Shown one piece after another: positions 33,594 to 45,542 of a stretch of DNA of 64,000 bases; the first letter of the stretch is position 1; every line of letters begins with the position of its first letter. This DNA comes from Entamoeba invadens IP1 (taxonomy: Eukaryota > Evosea > Mastigamoebida > Endamoebidae). The notes below the pieces were generated by a model. It had not been told where the DNA came from. It worked only from the letters and a program-made list of their open reading frames with translations, and made no database searches. Location: assembly GCF_000330505.1 (NCBI RefSeq), contig NW_004443623.1, forward strand, positions 56,325-120,324. The letters run 5' to 3'. The translations under genes and the position numbers were made by a program.

Positions 33594-36500
33594 GAAATGA
33601 ATTTTAAAAATTTTGTTCCAACCCATTAAAATTTCAAAAGCGGTGGTGGAAAAAATTAATTCAAATAAACAAATAACATTTTAAGGTTTATAGAAATGTT
33701 ATTCGATAAACCTTCAACGATAAATATATAACGTCAGTTACAAAAATAAAGAAGGCAAAAATAGCAACATAAAAATGACCAATAAAAAATGTAAAAAAAG
33801 TTAAAAAACATTAAAGATTACTTTTTCATATTCTTTTATTATTTTAGACTTCTTTGCAATGTTTAGCAAACATAAATTATTATAATGAGTCAATTAATCA
33901 TACACAACTTCTTGTTCTTATCACATTTGTATTTTTTTGGTTCATTTCATAAAATTTTAAAATAGTTGTTTGAAAAATGTGAAACTGCTCCATTTCTTTA
34001 ATGGGTATAACAGTCATACCTCTAATTGACTCATTTCAGTGCCCATTCCTCCGTGTTAACAAGAATAGAGATCTCTTGTCGCTACCGTCATACCTTATAC
34101 TAAACATTTTTAACTATTGAAAATCAAACATAAAAATTGGCTGATATAAAAAATTGGTTTTAGGGTATTATTCTTGCAGCTAAAGGGTTTCTTGAGGATA
34201 AGGTGTATCCTCTGGATTAAAGCTATCCTTATTAAAAATTATTTTTCTGAGGATACAAAAATCAAATCCATAATGTTCAGTTCCCCATAAGGCCCACTTT
34301 CATAACTCAAGTTATAATTTACACTTAATATTTCAAGTCAAAGTTCAAATTTTAAATAATGGTAATAATTTGTCATAAATGCCAAAAAATAAAAACAATC
34401 AAAAAAATCGCCACAATAATCAATAAACACAAACAATAATTATAACTCGCTTACTTGAGACGGGAAACAACAAAGTGTAAATTAAACTTGTTCATATTAT
34501 GATTATATACTTATTGAAATTATTTCCGAATCCGTCTTTATAACATAATAATTGAAATTTAAGTTTAAATTGATAATTGTTTTTTAATCAAAATGAAAAT
34601 TGAAAAAGTCGAAAACACTGATTTAATAAAAATGCAATTTTAAAATAACAAATTTATTAATAATCTTGTAATTTATGCAATTATTCAAATTTATTATAAT
34701 AACAAAGTTAATCATGTTGTGTATATTTTAATATGATTGTTTCATTTTGATATTAACTTGTGTTTTAAACAGATTTACAGTTCTGAGGATGGCAATTATT
34801 TTCTGAGGATGACAGAAATAGAAAGTTTACACTTTTACATCTGTCTGAAATGTATATTGAGTAAGTTAATATTTTTAAATATGGGAACACGTCATTTCAC
34901 TTTTTAGATGTTTAAGTCCGTGTTGATAATGTCTGTTTGTTACACGAATTACCATCCTCAGAGATATTTATAGCACTGCCACTATTGATTTAAAATTCTA
35001 TAAATAAAATTATGAAAGAATTTCTATAAAGTGAGTTTTTGTTAATTGATTATATCAAAAATCGTCAAAACACAACAAAAACGCCAAATAATATATATAA
35101 TTGATTAATAAATTGAACACATTTTTATTGAGAATTGATATTGTATAAAAAAAATAATATAAACATATATTTCGTGTGTATATATGTTTTGAAAAATAAA
35201 TAAAACCGTCTAAAACAAAAATGATTTTATTTTAAAAATTTGTTTATTTATCAATCGTTGTTTCATCGATCTTCAAAACCTCTCTTTTTGAATTTGCGCA
35301 AATACATAAATTGTCATCGCATAAAGTATACGTTATTAATACGTTATTTGCTATCAATTTTTATTGTTTGAAATATCATGAATTGATTTATAATAAATTA
35401 TTTTTGTGAAAAAAATTAAAATTGTTTGATTAATTTGTTTTGTGATTTTGATTAAAAAATCGACTTTTTCGATGAATTAAATTAATTTTTATTGTTTTCA
35501 TATGAACCAAGGTTAGTCAAGTGGTAAATCAAAAAATAGAAGTAGATTATTTTTTGTAAAAATCAACTGAAAGAATCATCTTTCAAAAAATCCATAAATA
35601 GCATTTTTAAAGAAAATCATGTGTTTCAAAATATACCTTTTTGATCTTAGGCAAAAAAATCGAAATTGAAAGAAATTATGTTTAAGATATTTACCATCCT
35701 CAGAAAAATTAACAATCCTCATGAATCCCTTAAAAATTGATCATTTTCAGTAAAAAGTCATATTTTTCTCAAAATTTAAGCTTAAAAATGCAGGTTTGGT
35801 TTTTAATATATTTTTCCGCTGGGTTTTTCGAACCATGATTTAGCTTCTTTTTATTGTGTTTTTTGCGCCTATTTGTGAATACAAAAATTGGCCTTGCCCT
35901 TTGTTGATAGCCTTTTGGGTGTAAGATATGTTAACTTTATGCTAATAATCAGTTAATAAGATGGTAAAAGTATAGACCAAATATTTTTATGAGTAAAGTG
36001 GTAAAAGCTTTGTGATGTTTTTAATTCAAAAAAACGTTTATTATTGTGGTAAAGAAAAATAAAAATCCTTAAAAATACTAAAATAACGGGTAATAATCAA
36101 ATAAATTAAAGGGCAACATTTTTGTACAGAGGCGTGTTATAATAAAAAACAAAACTCCTGACTATGATAAAGAGTGAGTTATTGAAAAATCATCAATGCT
36201 TAATGCTGGTTTGTAAACACGTCATAATAAGCTGTAAATTGATACATATATTGATAAAATCGAGAACAAAATATATTATTTTCATTGCTATCAATTAAAC
36301 ACAATCGTCTGAATATATCATGGAGTGTACTTTGAATTTTTCATTCAAATTACACGTTTGTGTTTTTATTTTTGAATTCACAAATAAATATATTTGTTAA
36401 TGAAACAACAACATACACAACAACTTGATGTTCATGTTTAATTTTCCATTATTTTCAGTATAATTAAAAGCTGAGTATTTAATTGAGAAACTGTGTTTTT

Positions 36501-36787
36501 TATTGTATTATTAATTTGACAATATAAATAATATAAATAATTTATTAGTTTCGTTCGTATATATATTTCACTGTATATAAATCATCATCCTCTTCGCGTT
36601 GTAGAATTAATAATAACACATCAACAACAATCCAAAATTTCAATATATTTAAATGTTAATTTTTTTATAAATATTTCAATCGTTTTCAAAAAGACTATTT
36701 TTTGTTTTTTTGATTTTATATGTATTATAAAATAAATGAAACAACATTTATATTAAAAAACAAATTGATATATTAAAACAACTCAAT
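33594..36787. other. Long AT-rich stretch with an inverted CTGAGGAT array
   Basis: No gene. The octamer CTGAGGAT or its shorter form GAGGAT occurs near 34190, 34237, 34783 and 34802 on the + strand. The inverse (ATCCTCAG/ATCCTCAT) occurs near 34952, 35697 and 35713. The outer pair TAAAGGGTTTCTTGAGGAT (about 34175) and ATCCTCATGAATCCCTTA (about 35715-35732) look like ends of an element of about 1.55 kb, but no clear target duplication is seen. Confidence 0.4.
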
Positions 36788-37330
36788 TCACTCATAATCA
36801 GTAGATAGCAACGTCAGCATAAAGTAATAATAAATAGTTTGATCGTACCGTGGCAGATATTTAAACTCCGGGTGTCTCGTAATAAAATGTGGTAAAAGAA
36901 ACAATTTATACCACTGTAAGTCAGACAGTAATCGAACGATTTTATTTTGCATACTTTTCGTCTTGTTGTATAGAATTTATAAAATGCTGTATGTTGTGAC
37001 AAGTTGTTTTGGTCGCCTATCCCAATATTTCCATTGAAAATGTGATACAAAGCATTGTTACTTGTCTAGAGGGTATTTTATTTACAACCTCCAAACACAT
37101 TTAATTGGCGACTGAATAGCATTATTACATATTTTGAGACTGAGAGTCGACTTTTTGAGATTAAAGGCTCTTCAACAAGTAATATTTGTTGCCATTCATA
37201 TTTCTTTTGTTGATAATCTTGAATTTTTCTGGAGTTTGTGTGATGTATGAGTGAGGGACTGGATGACAGAAGACTTGGGACTGGGTGTGGAAATGCAGAA
37301 TCATTGCCGACTCGATCACAAGCCGGCCAA
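36788..37330 (-). pseudogene. Decayed gene of unknown family
   Basis: From about 37310 downwards a frame reads DSAFPHPVPSLLSSSPSLIH, RKIQDYQQKKYEWQQILLVE and RLSVSKYVIMLFSRQLNVFG to a TAA. After frameshifts another reads VRLLSDLQWYKLFLLPHFIT and HPEFKYLPRYDQTIYYYFML to a stop at 36788-36790. The composition (Pro, Trp, Asp, charged) is unlike AT chance. I do not recognise the family. At least two stops and two frame changes. Confidence 0.4.
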
Positions 37331-38213
37331 TATCACAATTTACAGTCTCTTTGTTGTTATTTTATCCAACGTATTTTATAAATAGCATGTGTTCAATGTT
37401 AATAAATAAGAAGAAACAACCTTGTGGAATGGTGTGATTGGTTATTAAATTCACGTTTAAATAATGAGTTGTCTTTTTTCTATTTTAATCTATGTGTTAG
37501 TTATCGATAAAAAATGCGATAAGTTATTGATATCACGTTGAAATACAAACACTTAGGATCTTTTGTGTGGTTTCTATTTTTCTTTCATGATTTGAATGTG
37601 TTTTTATGAATACTAATTGTCTGTACAATATTATTAAAACTAACTTTAAACAACACCAATTAATAAATGTGACTTTGACTTTTTAATTCAAATTAAAATA
37701 CAACGCCATTACTTTTTTGTTGTTTATTTTTATACACGATTTTTTTAAAAATGTGTATATTTTTATTTAATAAATATAATAAGCTTTATTAGAACAAATT
37801 GAGTTGATATTTTTAATTAAAATCAAACAGTGTACGTTGTGCTATTTTCAATATTTTGACAACTGAATTATAATATATTTTAAAGCTATCTTATACTATT
37901 TGTATTGTTAATTGCAATTTGTTTTTGTAATTATTTTTTTTAAATAATTAACTGGTATTTGAAAAATCATAAAACTAAAAATATTATAAAAATAACAACT
38001 AAAATGTACATTATATACAACAACAAAACAAACATATTGATTACAATTCAAACACAATTAATAAAATTGTAAAAAGTAAAACCCTTTTGTCGTACTATAA
38101 AATATTGTAAACACCACAATTAATTTATTATAGAATATTTTTTTATTTATTAAAAACAACAGGAACAACAAATAATTGATTGATTTTATGTTTATTTATA
38201 AATCCAATATAAT
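37331..38213. other. AT-rich spacer
   Basis: Nothing recognisable. Confidence 0.5.
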
Positions 38214-38215
38214 TA

Positions 38216-39365
38216 CAGTAGTGGAATAAACCCACTTAAGTGAGTAAATTTTGTGAAACTTTGGTTGAACTTTAAGCCAAAATAGAAAAAACTTAAGTAC
38301 CACCCTTTATAAATAGAAAAATGGTTTTGATTGGGTCTTTTTTTGTTTTTCGAGAAAAAAGTCAAATTTGCTCGAGATGAAAAAAAATATTTGAAATGGT
38401 TTTTTATTTTAATTAAAATAAACTCAAAATATAGCTTTTGTTTTTTACAAAATTCGTTTTGAAAAGTATTTTCTTTTGACAAAAAGAAGCTCAAAAAGTG
38501 AAAAAAGTGAAAAAAGTGAAAAAAGAACAATAACAAGCACAATAGACAAGCTTGAAAATAAAAGCAGGATTGAATTGGTGGTCTTTTTTGTGCACATTAT
38601 TTCAATGATTGTTTTTTAACAAATAACATTAAAAAAATATTTCATAACAGTTGTTGTTAATATTCAAAAGAAGATGATAGAAAGATAAAAAACATAAACA
38701 ATTGAATTGAAATAAACGAGAATTTAAACAAAAACAATGACAAATAAATAATATTTAAGGAACAATTGGTGAAAAAACGGGATAATACAAAGAATTGAAT
38801 TTTTTGGATTGAAATTGAATTGATTATTTTTTAATTTATAAACTTCAAAGTCGGTATTTTTAAATCAAAGTTTTGAGCTTTTGTTGAAAACTGTTTTAAA
38901 GAAACATTTGGACCAAAAAAAATAAGTTACATTTTGTGTAAATCGTAAAATGTGGGTTTTTACACAAAAATGTAAAAATCGTACACTTTTTGGTCAAATA
39001 CCAAATGGATTCTGGATTCGACAAGTTTTCCACTCAAAGCATTAAAAAAACGGTGTTTAAACTTGAAAGGACTTAAAATATCATAAAGTCTTCACCAGAA
39101 CAAGTTAACATAGATACTGGCCCAAGTTTTGCAAATGTCATGGAATAAATTTAAATTAATTGTTTTTTTCTTTTTTGTTTTTTTTGTTATAAAAATGTTA
39201 TTAAAATGTTATTTTTAATAAAAAATAATTTGTTATTATTAAAATGTTTTTGTCTTATAACATAATATCAGTTTTTTCTATTTTTTTGTTATTTCCAAAA
39301 ATAAAACCAAAATTTACTCACTTAAGTGGGTTTATTCCAAATTAAGTACTTAAATATTGCCACTG
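38216..39365. mobile_element. 1150-bp TIR element, non-autonomous
   Basis: Left end CAGTAGTGGAATAAACCCAC, right end (inverse) CAGTGGCAATATTTAAGTAC then GGAATAAACCCACTTAAGTG. The shared inner block GGAATAAACCCACTTAAGTG continues into AGTAAATTTTG; the left tip lacks about 20 bp present at the right tip. TA lies on both sides (38214-38215, 39366-39367). The sequences just outside are themselves inverse of one another (TTATTTATAAATCCAATA / TATTGGATTCATAAATAA). No transposase. Confidence 0.75.
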
Positions 39366-39589
39366 TATTATTGGATTCATAAATAAGTTCTTTATACATC
39401 GACTTATTTATATTTACTCCAAAATCAAACTCGATTCGAATTGGTTGTAAAGAGAAAAACATAAAAATGTATTTTTAATTGTTGAAACTCATTCACTATT
39501 AAAAATCAAGGTTAATTTTTATATATGAGAGAATTATAAATAATGTATGATATGATATTGACATTCTAAAAAAATAACTTAACTAAGAG

Positions 39590-39941
39590 TTCTTCTATAT
39601 TTTTCATAATCGAATTGTACATATCCACCAACTAGATCGATTATATCAACACTTGTATATTTTGAAAAGATAACAATCAACCCCTCGTTAATTAACAATA
39701 TTTAACAATAACGTTGCTACAAGACTCTGTTGTATTCATGTTTGTATTTTATAAAACCCAATAACTTTTGATTAATATATTTCTTTTTTTTTGTTTAAGT
39801 TTTATAAAATGAATTTCGTTGTCTGATTTCTTTAACATTCATATCATTGGTGTTATTTTCATTAAACACACAATCAAAAAGAGGCAAATTTTCTTTGTAT
39901 GGTTTTGCGAATTTGTTTATGAATAGATTGAGTTCTTGCAT
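39590..39941 (-). pseudogene. Possible small decayed gene
   Basis: An ATG at 39941 opens MQELNLFINKFAKPYKENLP followed by LFDCVFNENNTNDMNVKEIR to a TAA near 39795. A later frame reads INEGLIVIFSKYTSVDIIDL, VGGYVQFDYEKYRRTLS and stops near 39590. Composition suggests old coding sequence. No family recognised, and chance cannot be excluded. Confidence 0.25.
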
Positions 39942-40080
39942 TTTCCAACACACGAACAATCATAAACTTTGTATTAGCCGAGTTGCTCTTTATACGAAAT
40001 GTTATTTACAAAGTTTTTATTACATTATTATTTTAAGTAATTTAAAAAGAAATTATTAAATCAATTTAAATAATATTTAG

Positions 40081-40720
40081 AAATTGTGGAACAAGCAACA
40101 CATTTTCCAAATGCATCGTCGAATTGTACCCATTTGCACACACTTTGCACTTTCTCGAAAAGTCTGGTGAACATGGGATGAAAGTTATGTAAAATGATTT
40201 GCATGCAACACACACTTTGCTTAATAAATCATCAAAACTGTCAATTGTTGCACATCTTGTGCAGACACCAGTTGATGTGTTGCACTACTTATTACAACTT
40301 GCGTCACAATCAACATGTGTGTGATTTGCAGCTGATGGATACATCCCACTTTGACAGTTGATGCACTTTCGTTGGTCTGTTTCACACTCAGCACTAATTG
40401 TGTTAATAGCTTAACAAGTATCACACTTGTTTGTGATTGATGATGTTAGAACATATCTTTTTTTAACCCAATGCACATTCCTGTTGTTGTGTCACATTTA
40501 CAACGACGTTTTGAGTCACAGCTTTGACACTTGAAGTCGCCAGATGTCTTTGATTAATACACTGCCTTGCATTGTTTACATTTCTTTGTTGAGTCTGATA
40601 AGCATGTGATACAGTTGACGTTAAACATCAAACAGCTCTCACATTAGTCACTCTTTGTGTTTTGAAACACGATATATTTGTAACACACTGATTGTAAATT
40701 TCATTACTAGCAGGTTTGTT
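40081..40720 (-). pseudogene. Decayed Cys-rich gene, sister of the relic at 32640
   Basis: Minus-strand reading gives CESCLMFNVNCITCLSDSTK, KCKQCKAVY, a stop, FKCQSCDSKRRCKCDTTTGM, a frame change, then ECETDQRKCINCQSGMYPSA, a stop, and CNTSTGVCTRC...SRKCKVCANGYNSTMH. It shares the order [R/K]CKC..TG.C..., then RKC(V/I).C..G(Y/M)YP with the + strand relic at 32640-33593, so the two are homologous and in opposite orientation. At least three stops and one frameshift. Confidence 0.65.
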
Positions 40721-40825
40721 TTTATCTTTACAAGTTAAGTTTTTTGTATATCATATCAAGTTCAAAAAAAATTAAATTTGTGTTTTATTTAAAACAGTAA
40801 CAGTATTGTAAGGTTAATTCGATCT

Positions 40826-40845
40826 AAAAGATCTTAAGATCTTTT
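40826..40845. repeat. Perfect 20-bp palindrome in a less AT-rich islet
   Basis: AAAAGATCTTAAGATCTTTT is its own inverse. It is followed by an unusual G+C-richer segment (40858-40900), then AATTTTTC, a 6-bp-stem hairpin TTTCAT/ATGAAA and a T8 run near 40919. Confidence 0.6.
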
Positions 40846-43035
40846 GGGTCATGAAATCTCGAAGGTCACCTTAACTAGGGTGCGCAACCGCGAGAGTAAT
40901 TTTTCATTTTTATGAAATCTTTTTTTTCATTGTAAGAAATAATGAAATATGTCATTTAATTTATTTATTCATAATAATGAGCAAAATTCAAAAATTTGTC
41001 TTAATAGTGAAACGTGCAAACATTATTGGAATAAAAATAAATAAACTTTTTATTTGTCTCAAAAGTTGATAAAAAACAAATAATAATTAAAAACAATTTT
41101 TTTGATATTTTGTATTTCTTATAAGACAAATTAGAATGATTGAAAAAAATAAGATAACAAAAGAAATTTTTGTTTTTTAAAATAATTAAATAATTGACAG
41201 CAAATTTTATAATTTGGTATAAAGAATACATTGTTTTTTTATTTCCGAATAAGTTGTAAAATTCTTTAAATACAACACAAGCAACAGAATAATGAAATTG
41301 CAAAAGGTGTTTAAAATATTAAGACACCGTTTAAAATGCTATATGAATAATGTAGTAATAAACATGATATACACAAAATAACAAATGAATCAACAATTGA
41401 TTTTTAAATAAAATGATACGAGTGATTTTTAATTTATTTTAATAAAGGACGACTTTGACATTCTATTGATTCAACTAAATACATCAGTTAAAACAAGAAG
41501 TTTTCGTTTTAAGAGATCAATTTGTTTATTGTAATAAAAATAAATAATAAAAACAAAGATGATTAATTGTTGAAATGAAAATAAAAAATGTTACAACAAT
41601 CTCTGTATGTTTCAACAACTTACAGTCACAAGAGACTATTGTTTTTTTTGTTGAAATTATTAATGTGTATATAATTATCAATGAACCAAAAAAACAATAA
41701 ACAAGAAACAAAAAATTACAGAGAAATTTATAATTATTATTAAGGAAAGAAATTTGGTGTTGTTTATTTGCTATCGATAATATTGTATTATAATGTAGAT
41801 AAAATATAAAATGAAACATGTTTTGGTGGTAATCTCTTCAACAATAAAACGTTTATTTATATCATTGAAAACATTTATTTAAAAATAATAAAAATCATGA
41901 AAAATACAAAAAAAGTTGTCAAACAACTTATAATATCATGTAAATGATCAAACTAAATATTAGTATATAAAATTTCAAAACAAAAGCAAGAAACAATATC
42001 ATTTAATTGTCTTTTTAACTCAATTTGTAATTTTTTATAGTTTAACAAGTACTGTTTTTCCAAATACTGATTTTACTTATATTTTTGCTTGTTTTCTTTT
42101 GTTTTTAAATGTCAACAATAATGAAAAGTATTGTTGTTGTCATAATATAAAGTCAATATAACAATTATATGAAATTGTTGGAAATATTGAAATAATATCA
42201 TTTATTCGTAGTGGTAAAAAAGCGCAAATATTGGATTTTTAATTAAAATGCTAAATAATTTTGGCATTAAAATTTTAAAGTAAAAAAGTATTTTTTAAAA
42301 CTAAAATGCATAATTACAAAAATAATATATTTTTTGGTTCGTTTTTTTAGCTTTGATTTTTTTGGTTGTTATGGCAGATCTTTTAAATAAAATCTCAGAT
42401 CTCGAGATTTTGTAGATCACGATTAGTAGTAAAAATAAAACAATTAAAGCAAAGTATGTTTTTGTGTTAAAAAACGGGCAAACAGCAAATATTTTGCAAG
42501 AAGGCGTGAGTCGACTTATTAAATGTACTCTTACAAAGAGCGAAATGACGTCCACACAGCCAAGACAATTTATTATAAACAACTTTTATAATAAATTGTA
42601 TTTATTAAAAAAAAATAAATACAATTATTTATTGTATTTATTATTTTTATAATAATAAATACAACAACCGACTGCAGAACAACAATTCGATGTTCGAGTC
42701 TGCCAATCGTGGTGTTCTTTTCAATTATAATTTGTCTCGTTGTTTTTTTATTTGATGAAATAGAAGTTGTTTGTTGTCGAATTCTTTTGTTGTATTTGTC
42801 ATCTCACACACAAAAAATCCGCCCAACAACAACACCACTTTCTGTTGTTATACGCGATGTTTGAGCGTAAAAAATCAAATTTGTCAATTTGTCTAAGTTC
42901 TTTTGAATTGAAAAAACAAAAAAAACAAAGATTTTAAGTGAAAAAAAAATAATTTTGAAAAACAAAACCAAATAACAAAAAATAACCTATTTTTGTTAAA
43001 TAAATAAATAGAGTTTCCATACTGACTTTAGGAGA

Positions 43036-43064
43036 GCTTACTCAATTGGGTCATTTGAGTAAGC
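43036..43064. repeat. Perfect 10-bp-arm hairpin
   Basis: GCTTACTCAA and TTGAGTAAGC with a 9-base loop. No neighbouring gene to assign it to. Confidence 0.6.
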
Positions 43065-43339
43065 AGAATATTTTATTTTTAGAAAAATAAAAATTCTTTC
43101 AATTAAAATCTTTCATCATTGTTTCACCAAATGATTCACGTTTTTTTGTGATATAACAACAAAATAACAAAAAACTTTATAAGTTTTAAGCTCTTAATTT
43201 GTGGAATGTTAAAGTTTTACAAACATCATACGGAAAATAAACACATTTCAAAGTGTCAGTTGAACTTTTCAACAAGACATTTGACGATGATAATCAATTA
43301 AATAAATCTTCGAATTCTGCTTTGTTAAAACATGAAAAA

Positions 43340-43901
43340 TTTATTGTCACTAAATTTGTCAATAAAATTCACGCTTTCTTTACTTTCGACAATTTCCTTT
43401 TCAATTTCATCATTATCATTGAAATTATATTTTATTCCATGAAATCAGCACAACCTCATTTTGTCGAAAATGTTCACCAAATTAGTTTTTGTTAATGTTT
43501 TGACTGGAATTTACTAATTAAAAATTGACTCATTCCAGTTGAAACAATAGTGTTTTCATTAACTTCCATTTTTAAATCACCATTACCATCAACTAAATCA
43601 AATAATAATTGTGTATTTGAATTGTAATAAGATTTGAAACCAACAACTTCTTTTTGTTCCTTGTTAGATTGGGTTGTTTGTCTTTAAACTTTGTTTATTT
43701 TTGGCCTTCCCGCTTTCTTTGTTTTGTTTCAGTGTTAACCAAAGTTGAGTTGCGTCTAAGCGTTGGCTTCTTCGATGTTTAATAGTCAATAATTATGTGT
43801 TTGGTGTGTTTGGTTTCTTTTGTTTTTTTGTTTTTATTTAAAAACAAGTCTAGTATATTTTTCTGATCGTCAAACCATATTGGTACATTTGTTGAGGTCA
43901 T
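43340..43901 (-). pseudogene. Decayed gene with a GRP (AT-hook-like) motif
   Basis: An ATG at 43901 opens MTSTNVPIWFDDQKNILDLF, a Lys-rich stretch, a stop and SKKPTLRRNSTLVNTETKQR. A frame change gives NKTKKAGRPKINKV, and later QSNKEQKEVVGFKSYYNSNT and LLFDLVDGNGDLKMEVNENT up to a stop near 43492. Then come pieces (DNDEIEKEIVESKESVNFID) to about 43340. KAGRPKI looks like an AT-hook, suggesting a DNA-binding protein. Family unknown. At least three stops and two frameshifts. Confidence 0.45.
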
Positions 43902-44099
43902 CGTGTCTCTTTTTGAAATTAAAGTAATTATATGATTATTTGTTAACATTAAAACTGTAAAAGATTCAGCCTGTCAAATGACAGCTAAATTCAAAAAAAA
44001 CTATAATTAGTTAATTGATAAAAATAGTTTTTTACTTGAAAATCCATCTTTGAATAAGCTCTCCTTAGTTGTTTTGTCCAATTAAATTATTTTTATATA

Positions 44100-44940
44100 C
44101 AGTCAAAGTCGCTTATTTGTGGGTTTTCTTGCATAAAAAGCTGTCTATTTGTAGGGTTTGCTAAGAATTGGGAAGAACATTATTTGATTTATTATAATTA
44201 TCAAAAATAATAAAAATAACCATAATTGAAATTTTTAAGTCTTTTACTAAGTCTGTTTGTAAATTGTTGTCCACTTGACAAAATAAATACACAAAATAAG
44301 CCTTAAAAAATAGAAATTAAAAAAAAGTTGTAAAACTAAATAAAATCAAAAATAGTGTTTTTGGAGATTTTTCAACAGTTTCCCGTAATATTCCAGTTTT
44401 AATGGTCCAAAAATTTACTATTACCGTTTTAAGACTGAATTAATATAATTAAAGATATGAGATTAAAGTTTCGACGAATACTAAGGTTTCGTTTAATTAT
44501 TTGAATACTATTTGAATAATATTGAACAAGGTTCTTAATTATTTTCAAAAAATCGTCCAAATATAACTCTTATATTTAATTTATACAATGGTATCATAAT
44601 TATTAATTATTAGTCGAAACCTAAGTACCACATATGTAATTATCAATCAAAAAATTATTATTAATTATAGTATTTTTTTAATAAAATATAAAAACAATTA
44701 TAAAATATTGAAACCATTTTAACAAAAACTTAAAATAATTAGATTAAATAAGTTAAAAAAATACAAAAGAAGTCTTATTCCATTTGAGTTTATGTTTCAG
44801 ATACACTCAAAAATATAGTTTTTAATTGATTCCAATTAATTATTCAGTTTCGAGAAGATACAACCTATTTGTATGTTTTGGTTTGGATTGGTCAGTTAAC
44901 CCACAAATAAGCAAAACCTACAAATAAGCAACTTTGACTG
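44100..44940 (+). mobile_element. 841-bp TIR element, copy 2
   Basis: Nearly identical to 17667-18506 over its whole length, same orientation, TA on both sides (44098-44099, 44941-44942). Small indels and few substitutions separate the copies, implying recent transposition. It lies about 65 bp past the stop codon of the GTPase gene. Confidence 0.93.
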
Positions 44941-45005
44941 TATTATCCTATAAAAGAACTACGGCTCTATATTTCGATTAAAAATAATAATAATTAATTA
45001 AATTT

Positions 45006-45512
45006 TTATTGTATTTGAAATGCCAATGTAATTTCCTTTTCAAAAAACTCCAAGAAATCACCCATTTCGTTTGTGTTTACAAAAATAAAAGTCTTTTCTT
45101 GATGAACTTTCATTTTAAAAATTTCGATGTCTTCTTCAGTCACTTCTCTATGAAGATCCCCTTTAGTAAACACAACTAAAGACTTCACAGTATAACTTGC
45201 GTTGTTTCTAAGTGTTTTATACGTGGTTTCAGCAAAATTGAGAGACTCTCGATTGGATAAGTCAATTATGAAAACTTCCACTATTTTTGAAAATTCTGGA
45301 ACCACCAAAAATTGTGCTGCATTTCCGTATTTTTCAAATGTAAAGTAGTTCATAGCCCCACCTAATTCAAACGAAAATCCTTTCAAACCATTTGGATTTG
45401 TTTGAATCGCCATTTTGTCAATTAAAGTTTGTTTACCGCTTTGTGGAGAACCAATGACATAAACAGTCCAATTATAATTTACGTTTAATTGACATGAAAA
45501 CACAGAACCCAT
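45006..45512 (-). CDS. Divergent Arf-like small GTPase, probably N-myristoylated
   Basis: 168 residues from the ATG at 45512. An upstream in-frame ATG (45542) would add 10 residues. I prefer the inner start because it gives MGSVFSCQ, an MGxxxS myristoylation signal typical of Arf-family proteins. The P-loop is GSPQSGKQT; the canonical Ser/Thr after GK is Gln here, with Thr next. FIIDLSNRESL matches the Arf beta-strand 'VVDSNDRERI' region and FTKGDL stands for the NKxD motif. No clear DxxG was found and the SAK-like motif is absent. It is the usual length for Arf (about 180). Loss of key Mg/GTP residues suggests altered nucleotide handling. Assignment to the GTPase fold is fairly good; to Arf, moderate. 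Confidence 0.68.
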   Translation of the reverse strand: MGSVFSCQLNVNYNWTVYVIGSPQSGKQTLIDKMAIQTNPNGLKGFSFELGGAMNYFTFEKYGNAAQFLVVPEFSKIVEVFIIDLSNRESLNFAETTYKTLRNNASYTVKSLVVFTKGDLHREVTEEDIEIFKMKVHQEKTFIFVNTNEMGDFLEFFEKEITLAFQIQ

Positions 45513-45542
45513 TTCTGGAATTAAAATAGTTTGAAAGATCAT

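Larger units (their letters stand above)
40721..43339. other. AT-rich stretch with palindromes, no supported gene
   Basis: Hydrophobic minus-strand frames at 41001-41303 and 41526-41819 look AT-driven. A short frame at 42464-42580 (NGQTANILQEGVSRLIKCTL) reads like old coding but is too small to call. A palindrome (40826-40845) and a hairpin (43036-43064) are listed separately. Confidence 0.4.

Noticed and set aside
34170..35732. piggyBac element (TTAA next to a GGG/CCC tip)
   Set aside because: TTAA is clear on one side only, and the tip reads inward as GGG instead of the usual CCC.
38213..38542. 109-codon minus-strand frame overlapping the end of the 1150-bp element
   Set aside because: It runs through the terminal repeat and poly-T stretches; the composition is low-complexity.
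41001..41819. Two minus-strand ORFs of about 100 codons with ATG starts
   Set aside because: Only Phe/Ile/Tyr/Asn/Lys-rich drift, no motif; expected by chance in such AT-rich DNA.
42655..42720. tRNA-like phrase with GTTCGAGTC and a GCA triplet in a possible loop
   Set aside because: No A-box, the T-arm stem does not pair, and no acceptor stem can be built.
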